Below, in pieces: positions 28,483 through 37,497 of a DNA stretch of 64,000 bases. Under the pieces are notes generated by a model. It had not been told where the DNA came from and did no database searches. It saw only the letters and a program-made list of their open reading frames with translations. Origin of the DNA: Bacillus atrophaeus (lineage in GTDB: Bacteria; Bacillota; Bacilli; Bacillales; Bacillaceae); the NCBI RefSeq assembly GCF_001584335.1, contig NZ_LSBB01000002.1, forward strand, positions 152,103-216,102, in the 5' to 3' direction. The position numbers were made by a program, and so were the translations under genes. Within the stretch, counting starts at the first letter, position 1, and each line of letters starts with the position of its first letter.

Positions 28483-28510
28483 ATTATATCGTTATATTCC
28501 GATATGTCAA
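28483..28510 (-). promoter_or_regulatory. ybzH promoter with overlapping operator
   Basis: -35 TTGACA (28505-28510), 16-bp spacer, -10 TATAAT (28483-28488) on the minus strand. ATATC-N10-GATAT (28486-28505) spans the spacer, in the same register as at ybcL. Confidence 0.7.
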
Positions 28511-28689
28511 TTTGTTTTTTCATTTTTGATGACTGACTTCTTTTTAGACATTAAAAATCTGAAACTTATTTCAGTCCCGTTGGTGGTATTACAAAACTTA
28601 ACTTTCGCATTACTGCTAGATTGACCATTAGAAAGCGTTGCTTTATATATACTTTGCGCTAATACTGCTTTTTTATCTCTCCAATATCC

Positions 28690-28810
28690 ATAACATCATA
28701 AATTTTCGCTTCAAAGCCATAATGATGCATGTGTTTGCTCCGCGATCGGCAACTTCCTTGACGTTTCCTCGAATGCTTGTGTTCGGGTATTTAAGAATGT
28801 TTTTCATGAC
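28690..28810 (-). pseudogene. glmS-related fragment (ybcM remnant, copy B)
   Basis: On the minus strand it encodes [19 protein letters not shown], nearly identical to the GlmS segment encoded at about 35793-35860 ([19 protein letters not shown]). It has no start or stop context. It corresponds to a part of GlmS C-terminal to the fragment at 26.7 kb. Confidence 0.65.
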
Positions 28811-28869
28811 TTCCAATTAAAATGAATTTAATATCAAGTGATCCACCAGCATCACATTCATGTATTTTA

Positions 28870-29040
28870 AATAGACTGTAAAAAACATCCGCTCGTAACA
28901 AAAGCGGATGTTAGATCTTTCGAAGTGAACCATTGAATCTTCAGGAAAAACAAGACAGTGTGTTATGAATTGATACCTCTTTGCATCTGCTTAGGTTGTG
29001 AATTTAAATCATCAATGATGCAAGAACTGTAAAATTATGT
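28870..29040 (-). pseudogene. Decayed copy of the ybcL 3' end and its terminator
   Basis: This stretch aligns by eye with the last ~80 bp of ybcL plus its downstream terminator (26775-26940): both contain TTGTGAATT, ATCATCAATGATGCAA and the ACATCCGCTCG hairpin in the same order. Indels and stops destroy the frame. It marks a former second MFS gene upstream of ybzH. The remainder of the 28476-29185 gap shows no gene. Confidence 0.65.
28882..28913 (-). terminator. Orphan terminator in the decayed ybcL copy
   Basis: On the minus strand ACATCCGCTT / GAGCGGATGT precedes six T. It is a near-copy of the ybcL terminator but no longer follows an intact gene. Confidence 0.6.
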
Positions 29041-29185
29041 TCAATTAATAATAACTTCCGTCCTGTTCAAAAAAGTAAAATTTTAAACGAATAAACAGAA
29101 TGTTTCAGCCCTCTACTTAGCTCGAATAGTAATCGCAGACATTTTTTGAGTAGTAGTGTTTAATAAAAGATTTTAATTCTTTATA

Positions 29186-29548
29186 TTATAGATTTTTCTC
29201 TAGATCATTAAATAATTTAAATACCATCACTCGTTCACCTGTCCGAGAGCTTAAGTCAGTATGAAAACTTTTCACTTTTTCTCCAGTTATCGTTAGGATG
29301 ATATCCTTAAGACCTTCTATACCTGATTCAACTAACTCCGAACGAGTTTGTTTTATAGATAACATACCCTCTTTTGTTCGACAAACTGTATATTCAGCTG
29401 GTGTTAAAATTCCTTTTAAATTAACGATGATCATATCCCGTAATATATCGGTCTTAACAGATACAGACCCACGCCCAAGATAATCCTTTTCCCAATGAGT
29501 AATTGACTTGCTGATCTCTGATTCAAAAGAACCTTTCGATTTTTTCAT
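29186..29548 (-). CDS. ybcI: DUF2294-type protein YbcI
   Basis: A 120-residue soluble protein of the Na-translocating-decarboxylase-related DUF2294 family; the biochemical role is unknown. Visible family stretches are YLGRGSVSVKTDILRDMIIVNLKG and a C-terminal DLSSRTGERVMVFKL. It is the last gene of the ndhF-ybcC-ybcF-ybcH-ybcI group, 55 bp after ybcH on the same strand, so it may take part in or respond to inorganic carbon uptake. RBS AGGAGATG precedes the ATG. No clear terminator follows. Confidence 0.8.
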   Translation of the reverse strand: MKKSKGSFESEISKSITHWEKDYLGRGSVSVKTDILRDMIIVNLKGILTPAEYTVCRTKEGMLSIKQTRSELVESGIEGLKDIILTITGEKVKSFHTDLSSRTGERVMVFKLFNDLEKNL

Positions 29549-29603
29549 ATATAAAACATCTCCTGAGCAAAAAAATTGGCATATTCTATTTTATTTCGTC
29601 ACA

Positions 29604-29894
29604 TTAATATTCTCTTACAACATGTCCTTCATATACACCTTCAATATCCAAATCAGTTTTACAGTTTCTAGAGGCCACTATCATTTTGGATAACATATTT
29701 TCTTCCATAATAGAGTGTACATGCAAAAATCGAACGCTCCCTAAATGGGTTTCCTCAACTTCTTCATAAGATTTTAAATGATAAAAATCAATTGATTTTC
29801 TAATTATTTTTTTCAGACATTCCATATTTTCATGATCAAACTGACTCATTTCCTCTATTGTTTTCGTGACAAAATCAGTTAAATTAGCGCCCAT
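29604..29894 (-). CDS. ybcH: Conserved hypothetical protein YbcH
   Basis: A 96-residue soluble protein of unknown function. No signal peptide, membrane segment or known motif is visible; the sequence is acidic in its first half (VTKTIEEMSQFDHENMECL). AAGGAGAATG precedes the ATG. It lies 67 bp downstream of ybcF and 55 bp upstream of ybcI on the same strand, as in B. subtilis, so it belongs to the dabBA (ndhF-ybcC) operon. Confidence 0.75.
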   Translation of the reverse strand: MGANLTDFVTKTIEEMSQFDHENMECLKKIIRKSIDFYHLKSYEEVEETHLGSVRFLHVHSIMEENMLSKMIVASRNCKTDLDIEGVYEGHVVREY

Positions 29895-29961
29895 TACATT
29901 CTCCTTAGAACTGCTTTCTCCCCCATATATGGGTGCCTAGAAGTTGACTCCTTCCATTTCA

Positions 29962-30489
29962 TCATGACAAGCAATGATCAGGTAAGCTTGACGCCGTTTT
30001 AATAGCAGGAACCTCAACAATTGAGGATTTTCCATCCTTATGATTAACAATTAAACCTTTAACTTTAACATATGATGGCACTAGTGGATGATTACGAATG
30101 ATATCAACACTTTTTTCTATAGCGTCACTACTATTTTCATCCCCATTTAGCCATTCATCGAATGTACCACCTGAAAATTCAGGCCTGCAATTTTGAAAAA
30201 GATAATCCAATGTTTGTATTTTATCTTTCATTGTTTCAAGTTGAGTTAGTACATGACCTGTTGAAGTCCTCTTATCTTTTGTTCCTACAACAAAAACCTC
30301 CTCAACGTTTTCCTGATAAATTGCAATAATAACAGACCTCATTATTTCTTCATAAGGATGTGAGATAGCGGCACCATAGCTTTGTATAGTCAGCATATTT
30401 TCTGCTGGAGTGTTAGTCACTTCTTGTAAAATAGGCTCCAAGCCGTTTTCAATGTCCGTCAAAAATAATACTTTTTTATTTACATTCAT
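29962..30489 (-). CDS. ybcF: Carbonic anhydrase-like protein YbcF, zinc motif lost
   Basis: A 175-residue protein annotated in B. subtilis as a putative beta-type carbonic anhydrase. The overall pattern of that fold is visible: an N-terminal LFLTDIEN strand, a central MRSVIIAIYQENVEEVFVVGTKDKR stretch and a helical C-terminal half. However, the usual zinc ligands are missing: the CxDxR motif is TDIEN here and the HxxC motif is TKDKR. It is therefore unlikely to be a normal zinc hydratase and may be a structural or regulatory partner of DabAB. The ATG at 30489 follows AAGAGGTG; a GTG three codons upstream overlaps that site. Confidence 0.72.
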   Translation of the reverse strand: MNVNKKVLFLTDIENGLEPILQEVTNTPAENMLTIQSYGAAISHPYEEIMRSVIIAIYQENVEEVFVVGTKDKRTSTGHVLTQLETMKDKIQTLDYLFQNCRPEFSGGTFDEWLNGDENSSDAIEKSVDIIRNHPLVPSYVKVKGLIVNHKDGKSSIVEVPAIKTASSLPDHCLS

Positions 30490-30564
30490 ATAGCACACCT
30501 CTTCTTATGTTTATCATTTTTATATTGAGTAACAAATCCATTTGATAAATGTTTATATTAATAG

Positions 30565-33183
30565 TTACCAGCTTTCCCAACATCCTTCTGGATCAATACT
30601 AGCCAGTCGAACCCATCCATTTTGAACTTTTTGCAGAAATACTGAGTCATTATTTAATAACCGTTCTACATGTTGTCTAGGTGCTTGGATGACGATCAAC
30701 AAACGTAGAGGAGAATGATAAGCCTCATGATCTGATTGCATGACAGATTGCCAAGGCAGTCCGGATAACAAGTCACTTGCATTCCCCTGCATAACTCCGA
30801 GACCTGCAGTAACGGTTTGAGTTGCTTTACTTCCGCTGCCATAATAATGAGGTGCTACCGTTGATGCGTAATATTGTAAATTAATCCATTGGGCCACAGT
30901 TCCAGGCCCTGCAATAATATTTGCTAGGAGCTCACCGCTTTCATCCTGCGTCCAATCATAATTATGAAGAAAGGCTCTTCCTTCCAAATCACAATCCTTA
31001 GTTAGTTCACGTTTGCCGATAATAAAAGCGGCATTACGAGCCAATCCCCATTCCGGACGTATCTCACTCCAATCTTCCGCAAATCGGTGTGCCTCAGCCT
31101 TCGGATTTTTAAGTTTCGATTGGAAATTCGGTAATTGGGCTAGACGTTCTGCATTTACGTTATGTCTCACTTTCGGCATAATAGCTTCGATATGTTCAAA
31201 TGCTTCCTGTGCAGCTTCGGAAAGTTCTGGTACATAAAGCCAATGTAATTCATCCACCGTTGTATTATGTTCAGCGGCGGCAAAAACCGTATCCTCCGGG
31301 ATTTTAATTCCTTCAGTTAAAAGAACTTCTCTTACCTCTGAAAGATTACATAAAGCAGCTAAAACTCTTGCATTGAATCCGCCGGCCGCTCCACCGCAGG
31401 CACCACAATCAAGAGCCGCGGCATAAGGATTATTGGTACTTTGACTACCATGTCCGCATATCACAACTAATGGTGCGAGATTTTCTGTTAACCCCATCAT
31501 TTTTAGAGCTTGTCGAGCATAGTTCACTTTTTCTTCTTCAGTAAAACCCACAGGTATCTCTGCCTCTATGTCATTAACATGATGAATCGAGAGTTTTGTA
31601 TCCGGTTTGCGTAACCAAGTCTCACGAAGATTACGAATGAAACGATCTGCTCTTCTTGGCACAAAGCTGCGTGCCACCATTTGCAGACTAAGCCAAGGTC
31701 CGCTTAACTCAGGTAGAAGTAAGCTCGTAAGTACATTCTGTTTCATCGTTTTAAATGTATGGCCTACAGAATTAACTGCCCGCTTGCGTTGGTTGTATTT
31801 TTCGAGTACATCTTCATCTACGAACTCTTTAACTTTATGTTGTGGTTTTTGTATGATCGGCAAGGAGGCATGACTGTGTTTACTGCCAAGTTCACAAGTT
31901 GCAATCGGCACCCCGAAGAAACCAGCAATACCAATCGTTTCAAACGGACCTTCTTTTTCTAGTTGACGACGAAAAGGTTCTGATCGTACATCGATGCAGA
32001 ATGCTAATTGAGCTAATGCAGATTTTTTACGGTTGGTTTCACGTTGTTTCGAGATGATCTTCTGACTTAATTGATCAGTGTATGTTTGTTCCCAAGCTTC
32101 TAACCAAAGTTTCCTGCGAAGTTTCTCATCAAAGCTGTAGGCAAATGATAAATATTCGTTTTGTTCATCGGCCGGCATCTGTGACCATTCCTCTAATGTA
32201 AGGCCCCCCCAATGAATCCAAGCTGCTAAAAGGGGAGTAATCGAAATTTCTTTCCCAGATCGTTCATTATTCAAAGGTAAATATGGCTTTATAAGGGCCC
32301 ACTCCATGGATATTCGAATCGCTAAATATTCTGTCAGGAGTGCATGTTCATGGCTCAATTGTTGGGAGCGCCAAAGCATCATCCCTGCCCATCCAGGTAA
32401 GGAAAGTAAATGACCTTCAAGATAACGCTGTATTTCTGATTCGGGGATTTCTAGTGCGAATAACGCCTCTTGTAAAGCCATATGTGCCTCTTGCGGCCAA
32501 CCTTTTAACCTTTCACGCTGCTTTTTACTAAGTGCTGGATCATATTGAATGAGATGCTGCCAGGCACGATAGAAACCTTCCTCACGATTGGGCATTGTCC
32601 AGCCTGCTTGAGAGTCATCAAGATATAATTTACACCACTTAATGACATGATGATCCAGTATATTGACTAACCTTTCACCATCCTGATTCTCTATATACGA
32701 ACTGATTGGTTGCATAAAAACATTCTCGATATGATCCAGTCCACTGCATTCATTCACCAATTGCTCCAGCTTATGTGATGATAAAAGGTTGGAAGGCAGT
32801 GGATCTAATTTTAATCCAGCATGACAAAATCGTTCTACCACGTCCCGCGGGATATTAAAGGAATGTGAATCAAGCCAACACTGTAGCCCCATTTCCACAT
32901 AGTCTTTATCAATCTCGCCTTTATTCTTTGCTGAACGGATCATAGAAGCACTAGGGTATATATCAACATCACGAGTATTTTTCAGCCAACTTGCAACCTG
33001 ATCAAAAGGCTGGTTTTCAAGTCCCATCCACGGATTACGTGCAGCAAAGGTAGAAATAGGCCAAAGTGGCGCAATCACTCGGCTGGCAGATGTAATTAAA
33101 ACGTGAATGTCACTTTCTTGAACATCAATATCTGTATCTTTCTTTTTTACATTTTCTTTCGTTAATACGGATGTAATGCCCAT
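30565..33183 (-). CDS. ybcC: Inorganic carbon uptake subunit DabA (YbcC, DUF2309)
   Basis: An 872-residue protein of the DUF2309/UPF0753 family (DabA). In characterised systems DabA is a carbonic anhydrase-like zinc protein that, with the membrane protein DabB, converts CO2 to bicarbonate inside the cell using the ion gradient. The expected zinc ligands are present: Cys and Asp in FCIDVRSEPFRR (about residue 393), His in VICGHGSQS (about 574) and Cys in ALDCGACGG (about 593). It lies 14 bp downstream of ndhF/dabB. Full length; the biochemical role is inferred from family members in other bacteria. Confidence 0.9.
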   Translation of the reverse strand: MGITSVLTKENVKKKDTDIDVQESDIHVLITSASRVIAPLWPISTFAARNPWMGLENQPFDQVASWLKNTRDVDIYPSASMIRSAKNKGEIDKDYVEMGLQCWLDSHSFNIPRDVVERFCHAGLKLDPLPSNLLSSHKLEQLVNECSGLDHIENVFMQPISSYIENQDGERLVNILDHHVIKWCKLYLDDSQAGWTMPNREEGFYRAWQHLIQYDPALSKKQRERLKGWPQEAHMALQEALFALEIPESEIQRYLEGHLLSLPGWAGMMLWRSQQLSHEHALLTEYLAIRISMEWALIKPYLPLNNERSGKEISITPLLAAWIHWGGLTLEEWSQMPADEQNEYLSFAYSFDEKLRRKLWLEAWEQTYTDQLSQKIISKQRETNRKKSALAQLAFCIDVRSEPFRRQLEKEGPFETIGIAGFFGVPIATCELGSKHSHASLPIIQKPQHKVKEFVDEDVLEKYNQRKRAVNSVGHTFKTMKQNVLTSLLLPELSGPWLSLQMVARSFVPRRADRFIRNLRETWLRKPDTKLSIHHVNDIEAEIPVGFTEEEKVNYARQALKMMGLTENLAPLVVICGHGSQSTNNPYAAALDCGACGGAAGGFNARVLAALCNLSEVREVLLTEGIKIPEDTVFAAAEHNTTVDELHWLYVPELSEAAQEAFEHIEAIMPKVRHNVNAERLAQLPNFQSKLKNPKAEAHRFAEDWSEIRPEWGLARNAAFIIGKRELTKDCDLEGRAFLHNYDWTQDESGELLANIIAGPGTVAQWINLQYYASTVAPHYYGSGSKATQTVTAGLGVMQGNASDLLSGLPWQSVMQSDHEAYHSPLRLLIVIQAPRQHVERLLNNDSVFLQKVQNGWVRLASIDPEGCWESW

Positions 33184-33197
33184 CTCTGATTAGCTCC

Positions 33198-34715
33198 TTA
33201 TGATAAATATTGTTTAAGGTAGTCTGGGTGATTCTCTACTGTCTTTGGTTTTGCTTCACCTAATCGTACTAACCAAAGATAGAGTACTGCGAAGAAAACT
33301 GATGAACGATGACGAGCAACCCAAGTACCTAAAGCACTGCCAAATAGTAAGAGACATACGACAATGATGACAGCTGACATTGGAGGTTGAACACTTTGAA
33401 AAACGCTTGTATGCAGCCACTTATAGAAGAGGTTATGAATGATAAAATATACAAAGGCTGCTCCTCCTAAAAATGTTAAGCCGGCAATTCGACCCATTCT
33501 TCCCTCTCCAAAAGCTACAAGCTGAGTCCAAGAAACGGACAATGACCACCCTAAGATCAGCGCACTAATGAATTGATACCCCTCTCCAGGAGCAGCGAGC
33601 CAAAAAGCAACGCCTATACCTAAGGATAAAATCCGACCAGCCATGATCCATAAATAGGATGTTCCTTTATTAGCGCGAGCTGATACTTCATGACTCCGTA
33701 CTGCCGAACCAGCCTGTAAAAACAACGTAGCTTTGAATAAGCCATGTAAAATAAGATGAATAATGGCTGCTATATAGGCTCCTAATGCACACTGAATGAG
33801 CATAAACCCCATTTGTGCAATCGTGGAGCCTACTAACTGGCGTTTATAATCAACCTGGACTAAACTAATGCCAGTTCCAATCAATACTGAGATGCCAGCA
33901 AGCAGAAGTAAAATAACCGATGCTATACCACCATTAAATAGAGGTGAAAATCGAGTTAGTATAATCCCTCCTGCATTTACTAAACCTGCGTGCATAATCG
34001 CAGAAACAGGAGTTGGAGCAACAATAGACTCAATTAACCATCTTTGGAATGGCCATTGAGCCGCAGGAATCATCACTGCTAGTACAATCAATAAATGAAT
34101 CCCTGTTCTCTCCCATGCCCCCAATTGAGCTAAGCTTTCATTTGTTAAAACCAATGATAACTGCCATTGACCTGTGACTTGAAAAAGCCAAATCATCGCG
34201 AAAAACAAAGAAAACCAGCTTACCAAAAATAATCGGCCAGTAACCTTGGCTGCTTCACTAGCGACTTGCCAAGCACTGTTTAACCTTATAAGCAGGGTTA
34301 AACCGACAAGAGTTGCTCCCCAAAATATAACCATCAAGCGGAGATCACCACTTAACCACGCAATTGAAGCGGCACCTGTAGTGAAAGTAAACAGCGTAAA
34401 ATATTTTCGATAAGATCGGTCTCCCATTAAGTAACGTACAGAAAAACGCTGAATGATTAAACCAATTGTCAAAACAAAGAAAGTCATTAACCAAGCTAAG
34501 GAATCGAAGTGCCAAGGGCCAACATTTCCTTCCACACTCCTATTGGCAAGATTCACTAAGGAAACCAAAGGCGGTAAAGCCAAGATACCAATATGAATGC
34601 GGACATAACTCAAAGGTACACGTGGATGTAAAAACAATAGTCCACTTATCCCAGAAGCAATAAGCGTAATAAAAAATAATGTTAATAATGATGATAAACT
34701 CAGCGAAACTAACAT
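33198..34715 (-). CDS. ndhF: DabB/NdhF, NADH dehydrogenase subunit 5-like membrane protein
   Basis: A 505-residue membrane protein with about 13-14 hydrophobic segments of the NuoL/ND5/MrpA antiporter family. It has the family segment APTPVSAIMHAGLVNAGGIILTR and the HLILHGLFKATLFLQAGS region with the conserved Lys/His ion-path residues. There are no other complex I genes nearby, and it is directly followed by ybcC, so it is the DabB partner that powers carbon uptake rather than a respiratory subunit. GGGAGAAG precedes the ATG. Upstream lies a 114-nt stretch and then a strong terminator that may attenuate the operon. Confidence 0.88.
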   Translation of the reverse strand: MLVSLSLSSLLTLFFITLIASGISGLLFLHPRVPLSYVRIHIGILALPPLVSLVNLANRSVEGNVGPWHFDSLAWLMTFFVLTIGLIIQRFSVRYLMGDRSYRKYFTLFTFTTGAASIAWLSGDLRLMVIFWGATLVGLTLLIRLNSAWQVASEAAKVTGRLFLVSWFSLFFAMIWLFQVTGQWQLSLVLTNESLAQLGAWERTGIHLLIVLAVMIPAAQWPFQRWLIESIVAPTPVSAIMHAGLVNAGGIILTRFSPLFNGGIASVILLLLAGISVLIGTGISLVQVDYKRQLVGSTIAQMGFMLIQCALGAYIAAIIHLILHGLFKATLFLQAGSAVRSHEVSARANKGTSYLWIMAGRILSLGIGVAFWLAAPGEGYQFISALILGWSLSVSWTQLVAFGEGRMGRIAGLTFLGGAAFVYFIIHNLFYKWLHTSVFQSVQPPMSAVIIVVCLLLFGSALGTWVARHRSSVFFAVLYLWLVRLGEAKPKTVENHPDYLKQYLS

Positions 34716-34828
34716 TCTAACTTCTCCCTTTTTTAGATCTCGTTATTGTTCAAAAGACCTTTAAATCAGATCATATTTTTCTATTATTTAATACAATTTT
34801 TATCTATCTTCATTTTTCCCCAACAAAA

Positions 34829-34892
34829 AAGCCGACAACTTCAAAATTTCAATGATTATGTTAGATCATTGAATCTTGAAAATTGTCGGCTT
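34829..34892 (-). terminator. Long terminator hairpin upstream of ndhF
   Basis: Two 28-nt arms (AAGCCGACAA...CAATGAT and its near-complement) flank an 8-nt loop. On the minus strand the stem is followed by TTTTTTG, an intrinsic terminator for RNA made upstream of ndhF. Confidence 0.75.
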
Positions 34893-35156
34893 CACTTCAA
34901 CTAACTTCTGCAAAGTTTTTTGAAGAGCTACCTTATTATTGGTCTTTTACTTTATAAAATGTTTTAACTTCCTTCTAAAGGAATGAAATTATCGTTATTT
35001 AATATAGTGCTTGATTATCAAATAAATCGACTTATGTTTCTCTTCCATTTAAATTAGGATTCTTTTTCATCCAGTCAAGATTAGTTGAAAGAATGCTAAA
35101 GACCTAATAATTAAACAAACGAAAATAAACATCTGTGCCGTTATTAAGTTAAGTAT

Positions 35157-35185
35157 AAGATATGCTAAATTTTAAACATTGTCAA
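35157..35185 (-). promoter_or_regulatory. Predicted promoter in the ndhF upstream region
   Basis: -35 TTGACA (35180-35185), 17-bp spacer, -10 TATCTT (35157-35162) on the minus strand. Transcription would start near 35150. Confidence 0.55.
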
Positions 35186-35523
35186 CAAAAACATAATCTA
35201 ATTCAGTGGAAATCAAATTTGATGTTGGAGTACAGAGAATGTAGTATCAAATCTTCCTCCCTACATGGTAACTACATTTCTCTCTAATAGATTTGGAAAA
35301 ATGCTTGTAGCTTTTGTTCGATTCGGATGTAAAGTAAAATTTCCTCAACATCTTGGACAGTGAGTACAGCTTCAATGAATTATGGCTTATTCTCCTGACC
35401 AATGGCACATATTTTTTTGAATCTTGATGTGATTAAATGTTTCGTTGCTGCATCTTATTATAAGGCACCTGTCCTTATCATTGTTAAATGAGATCCATAC
35501 AAAATCACCTGTAAAATAAAAAT

Positions 35524-35551
35524 ATCCGTTCACTTATAAACGAACAGATGT
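35524..35551 (-). terminator. Second hairpin after glmS
   Basis: ATCTGTTC / GAACGGAT on the minus strand followed by ATTTTTATTTT. Its arm CTAACATCTGTTCG resembles the ybcL-type terminators at 26.8 and 28.9 kb. Confidence 0.55.
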
Positions 35552-35567
35552 TAGCCCTTCTATAAAA

Positions 35568-35597
35568 AACCCCTTTGGCTAATAACCAAAGGGGTTA
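35568..35597. terminator. Terminator after glmS
   Basis: AACCCCTTTGG / CCAAAGGGGTT hairpin with six T on the minus strand, just past the glmS stop. Confidence 0.9.
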
Positions 35598-35605
35598 AAC
35601 ATTTA

Positions 35606-37408
35606 TTACTCCACAGTAACACTCTTCGCAAGGTTACGCGGCTTATCAACATCACATCCGCGATGCAGCGCAGCATAGTAAGCGATCAGCTGCAATGGCA
35701 CAACAGAAACCAACGGAGCAAGCGCTGGGTTTACTTCCGGTAATACGAATCTGTCATCCGCATCGTCTAAGCCTTTCAGCGAGATGATGCACGTGTTGGC
35801 GCCGCGGGCGGCAACTTCTTTTACGTTCCCTCGGATGCTTAGGTTGACGTGTTCTTGTGTCGCCAATGCGAAGACAGGTGTTCCTTCTTCGATCAAGGCA
35901 ATCGTTCCGTGCTTCAGTTCACCGCCGGCAAAGCCTTCTGCCTGAATGTAAGAAATCTCTTTCAGCTTCAGCGCGCCTTCGACACATACGAAGTAGTCAA
36001 GGCCGCGGCCGATGAAGAATGCGTTTCTTGAAACAGTCAGGTATTCACGGGCGATCATTTCCATTTCATCCTTCTGATCGCAAAGGGCTTCCATTGCATT
36101 CGCTGCAATTCCCAGCTCTTGAACGAGGTCAAAACCAATGTCAACGCCGTTTCTTTCAGCAGCCACTGATGCAAGGATTGCCAGAACGGCAATTTGTGCA
36201 GTGTATGCTTTTGTTGATGCAACGGCAATTTCAGGGCCGGCATGAAGAAGCAATGTGTAATCCGCTTCACGGGAAAGAGTTGATCCCGGTACGTTTGTAA
36301 TCGTCAGGGCTTTGTGGCCCATTGCTTTTACCTGTACGAGAACTGCTCGGCTGTCCGCTGTTTCTCCGCTTTGAGAAAGGAAGATGAAAAGCGGTTTTTT
36401 CGATAGAAGAGGCATATTGTATGAGAATTCGCTCGCAACATGAACTTCCACAGGCACGTTTGCCCACATTTCGATGTATTGTTTTCCGACAAGTCCCGCG
36501 TGGTAGCTCGTTCCGCAAGCAACAATGTAAATGCGGTCCGCTTCAGCTACAGCGTCAGCGATATCGCCTGCCACTGAAAGCTTGCCGTTTTCGTCTTGGT
36601 ACGTTTGGATGATTTTGCGCATGACAAGCGGCTGTTCATCCGTTTCTTTCAACATGTAGTGAGGGTATGTGCCTTTTTCGATATCACTGGCATCAAGCTC
36701 TGCGATATAAGACGCACGTGTCATGATCTCACCGTCAAGGTTTTTAATCACAACTTGGTCATCAGTGACGATCACCATTTCTTTATCCATCAGCTCCACA
36801 TACTCATTCGTTACTTGAAGCATCGCCATCGCATCAGATGCAACAACGTTAAATGTATCTCCAAGTCCGACCAATAGCGGGCTTTTGTTTTTTGCGACAA
36901 AAATCGTTTCTTTGTTCTCGTTGTCGAATAAAGCAATTGCATAAGAGCCTTTTAACAGTGTAAGTGTTTTGCGGAACGCTTCTTCTGTCTCAAGTCCTTC
37001 GTTTACAAATTGCTCGATTACTTGAACGACAACCTCCGTATCTGTATCGCTTTTTAATTCTGTGTTCTGTAAATACTCGCGCTTCAGCTGAACGTAGTTT
37101 TCGATCACGCCGTTATGAACAAGTGTAAAGCGGCCTAATGCGCTTTGATGCGGGTGGGCATTCAGATAACTTGGTTCGCCGTGAGTTGCCCAGCGTGTAT
37201 GTCCGATACCTGCTTGAGAAGCGACGTTTTGATCTACGACTTCACGAAGATCGGCGATGCGCCCTTTTTCTTTGTACACATGTACGCCCTGTTCATTCGC
37301 AACTGCAATACCGGCGGAATCATAGCCGCGATACTCAAGCTTCTCCAACCCTTTTAACAAGATTTCCTTCGCATCAAGCTGACCGATATAACCTACAATA
37401 CCACACAT
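35606..37408 (-). CDS. glmS: Glutamine-fructose-6-phosphate aminotransferase GlmS
   Basis: A 600-residue cytoplasmic enzyme that makes glucosamine-6-phosphate from fructose-6-phosphate and glutamine, the first step to UDP-GlcNAc. The N-terminal class II glutaminase starts MCGIVGYIG with Cys2 as nucleophile. Two SIS domains follow ([27 protein letters not shown] near residues 300-350), and the C-terminus ends in LAKSVTVE as in the family. Expression is controlled by the glmS ribozyme in its leader. Downstream of glmM on the same strand. Small fragments of a related gene occur at 26.7 and 28.7 kb. Confidence 0.97.
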   Translation of the reverse strand: MCGIVGYIGQLDAKEILLKGLEKLEYRGYDSAGIAVANEQGVHVYKEKGRIADLREVVDQNVASQAGIGHTRWATHGEPSYLNAHPHQSALGRFTLVHNGVIENYVQLKREYLQNTELKSDTDTEVVVQVIEQFVNEGLETEEAFRKTLTLLKGSYAIALFDNENKETIFVAKNKSPLLVGLGDTFNVVASDAMAMLQVTNEYVELMDKEMVIVTDDQVVIKNLDGEIMTRASYIAELDASDIEKGTYPHYMLKETDEQPLVMRKIIQTYQDENGKLSVAGDIADAVAEADRIYIVACGTSYHAGLVGKQYIEMWANVPVEVHVASEFSYNMPLLSKKPLFIFLSQSGETADSRAVLVQVKAMGHKALTITNVPGSTLSREADYTLLLHAGPEIAVASTKAYTAQIAVLAILASVAAERNGVDIGFDLVQELGIAANAMEALCDQKDEMEMIAREYLTVSRNAFFIGRGLDYFVCVEGALKLKEISYIQAEGFAGGELKHGTIALIEEGTPVFALATQEHVNLSIRGNVKEVAARGANTCIISLKGLDDADDRFVLPEVNPALAPLVSVVPLQLIAYYAALHRGCDVDKPRNLAKSVTVE

Positions 37409-37497
37409 TTTTTCTTCCTCCTAAGTTATACAAGGAGACGAAGAAAGCCAATTTCATGGGGACTTTCAGTCGTCCCCTCATACATGTTATTTTGGAA

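Larger units (their letters stand above)
34716..35523 (-). other. Long gene-free leader region upstream of ndhF
   Basis: About 800 bp with no supported gene. It contains a minus-strand promoter (35157-35185) and a strong terminator (34829-34892), which together would give a transcript of about 320 nt ending 114 bp before ndhF. Open frames inside are short and lack ribosome sites (for example one reading MFIFVCLIIRSLAFF). B. subtilis carries alkA-adaA-adaB in this position; I saw no trace of them. Confidence 0.5.

Noticed and set aside
34829..34892. Long inverted repeat as a MITE
   Set aside because: Only one copy in the window, no flanking target duplication seen, and a T-run after the stem makes a terminator the simpler reading.
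29620..35600. Mobile element or prophage in the AT-rich 29-35 kb stretch
   Set aside because: No transposase, integrase or target-site repeats; the genes match B. subtilis order, so the AT-richness alone is not evidence.
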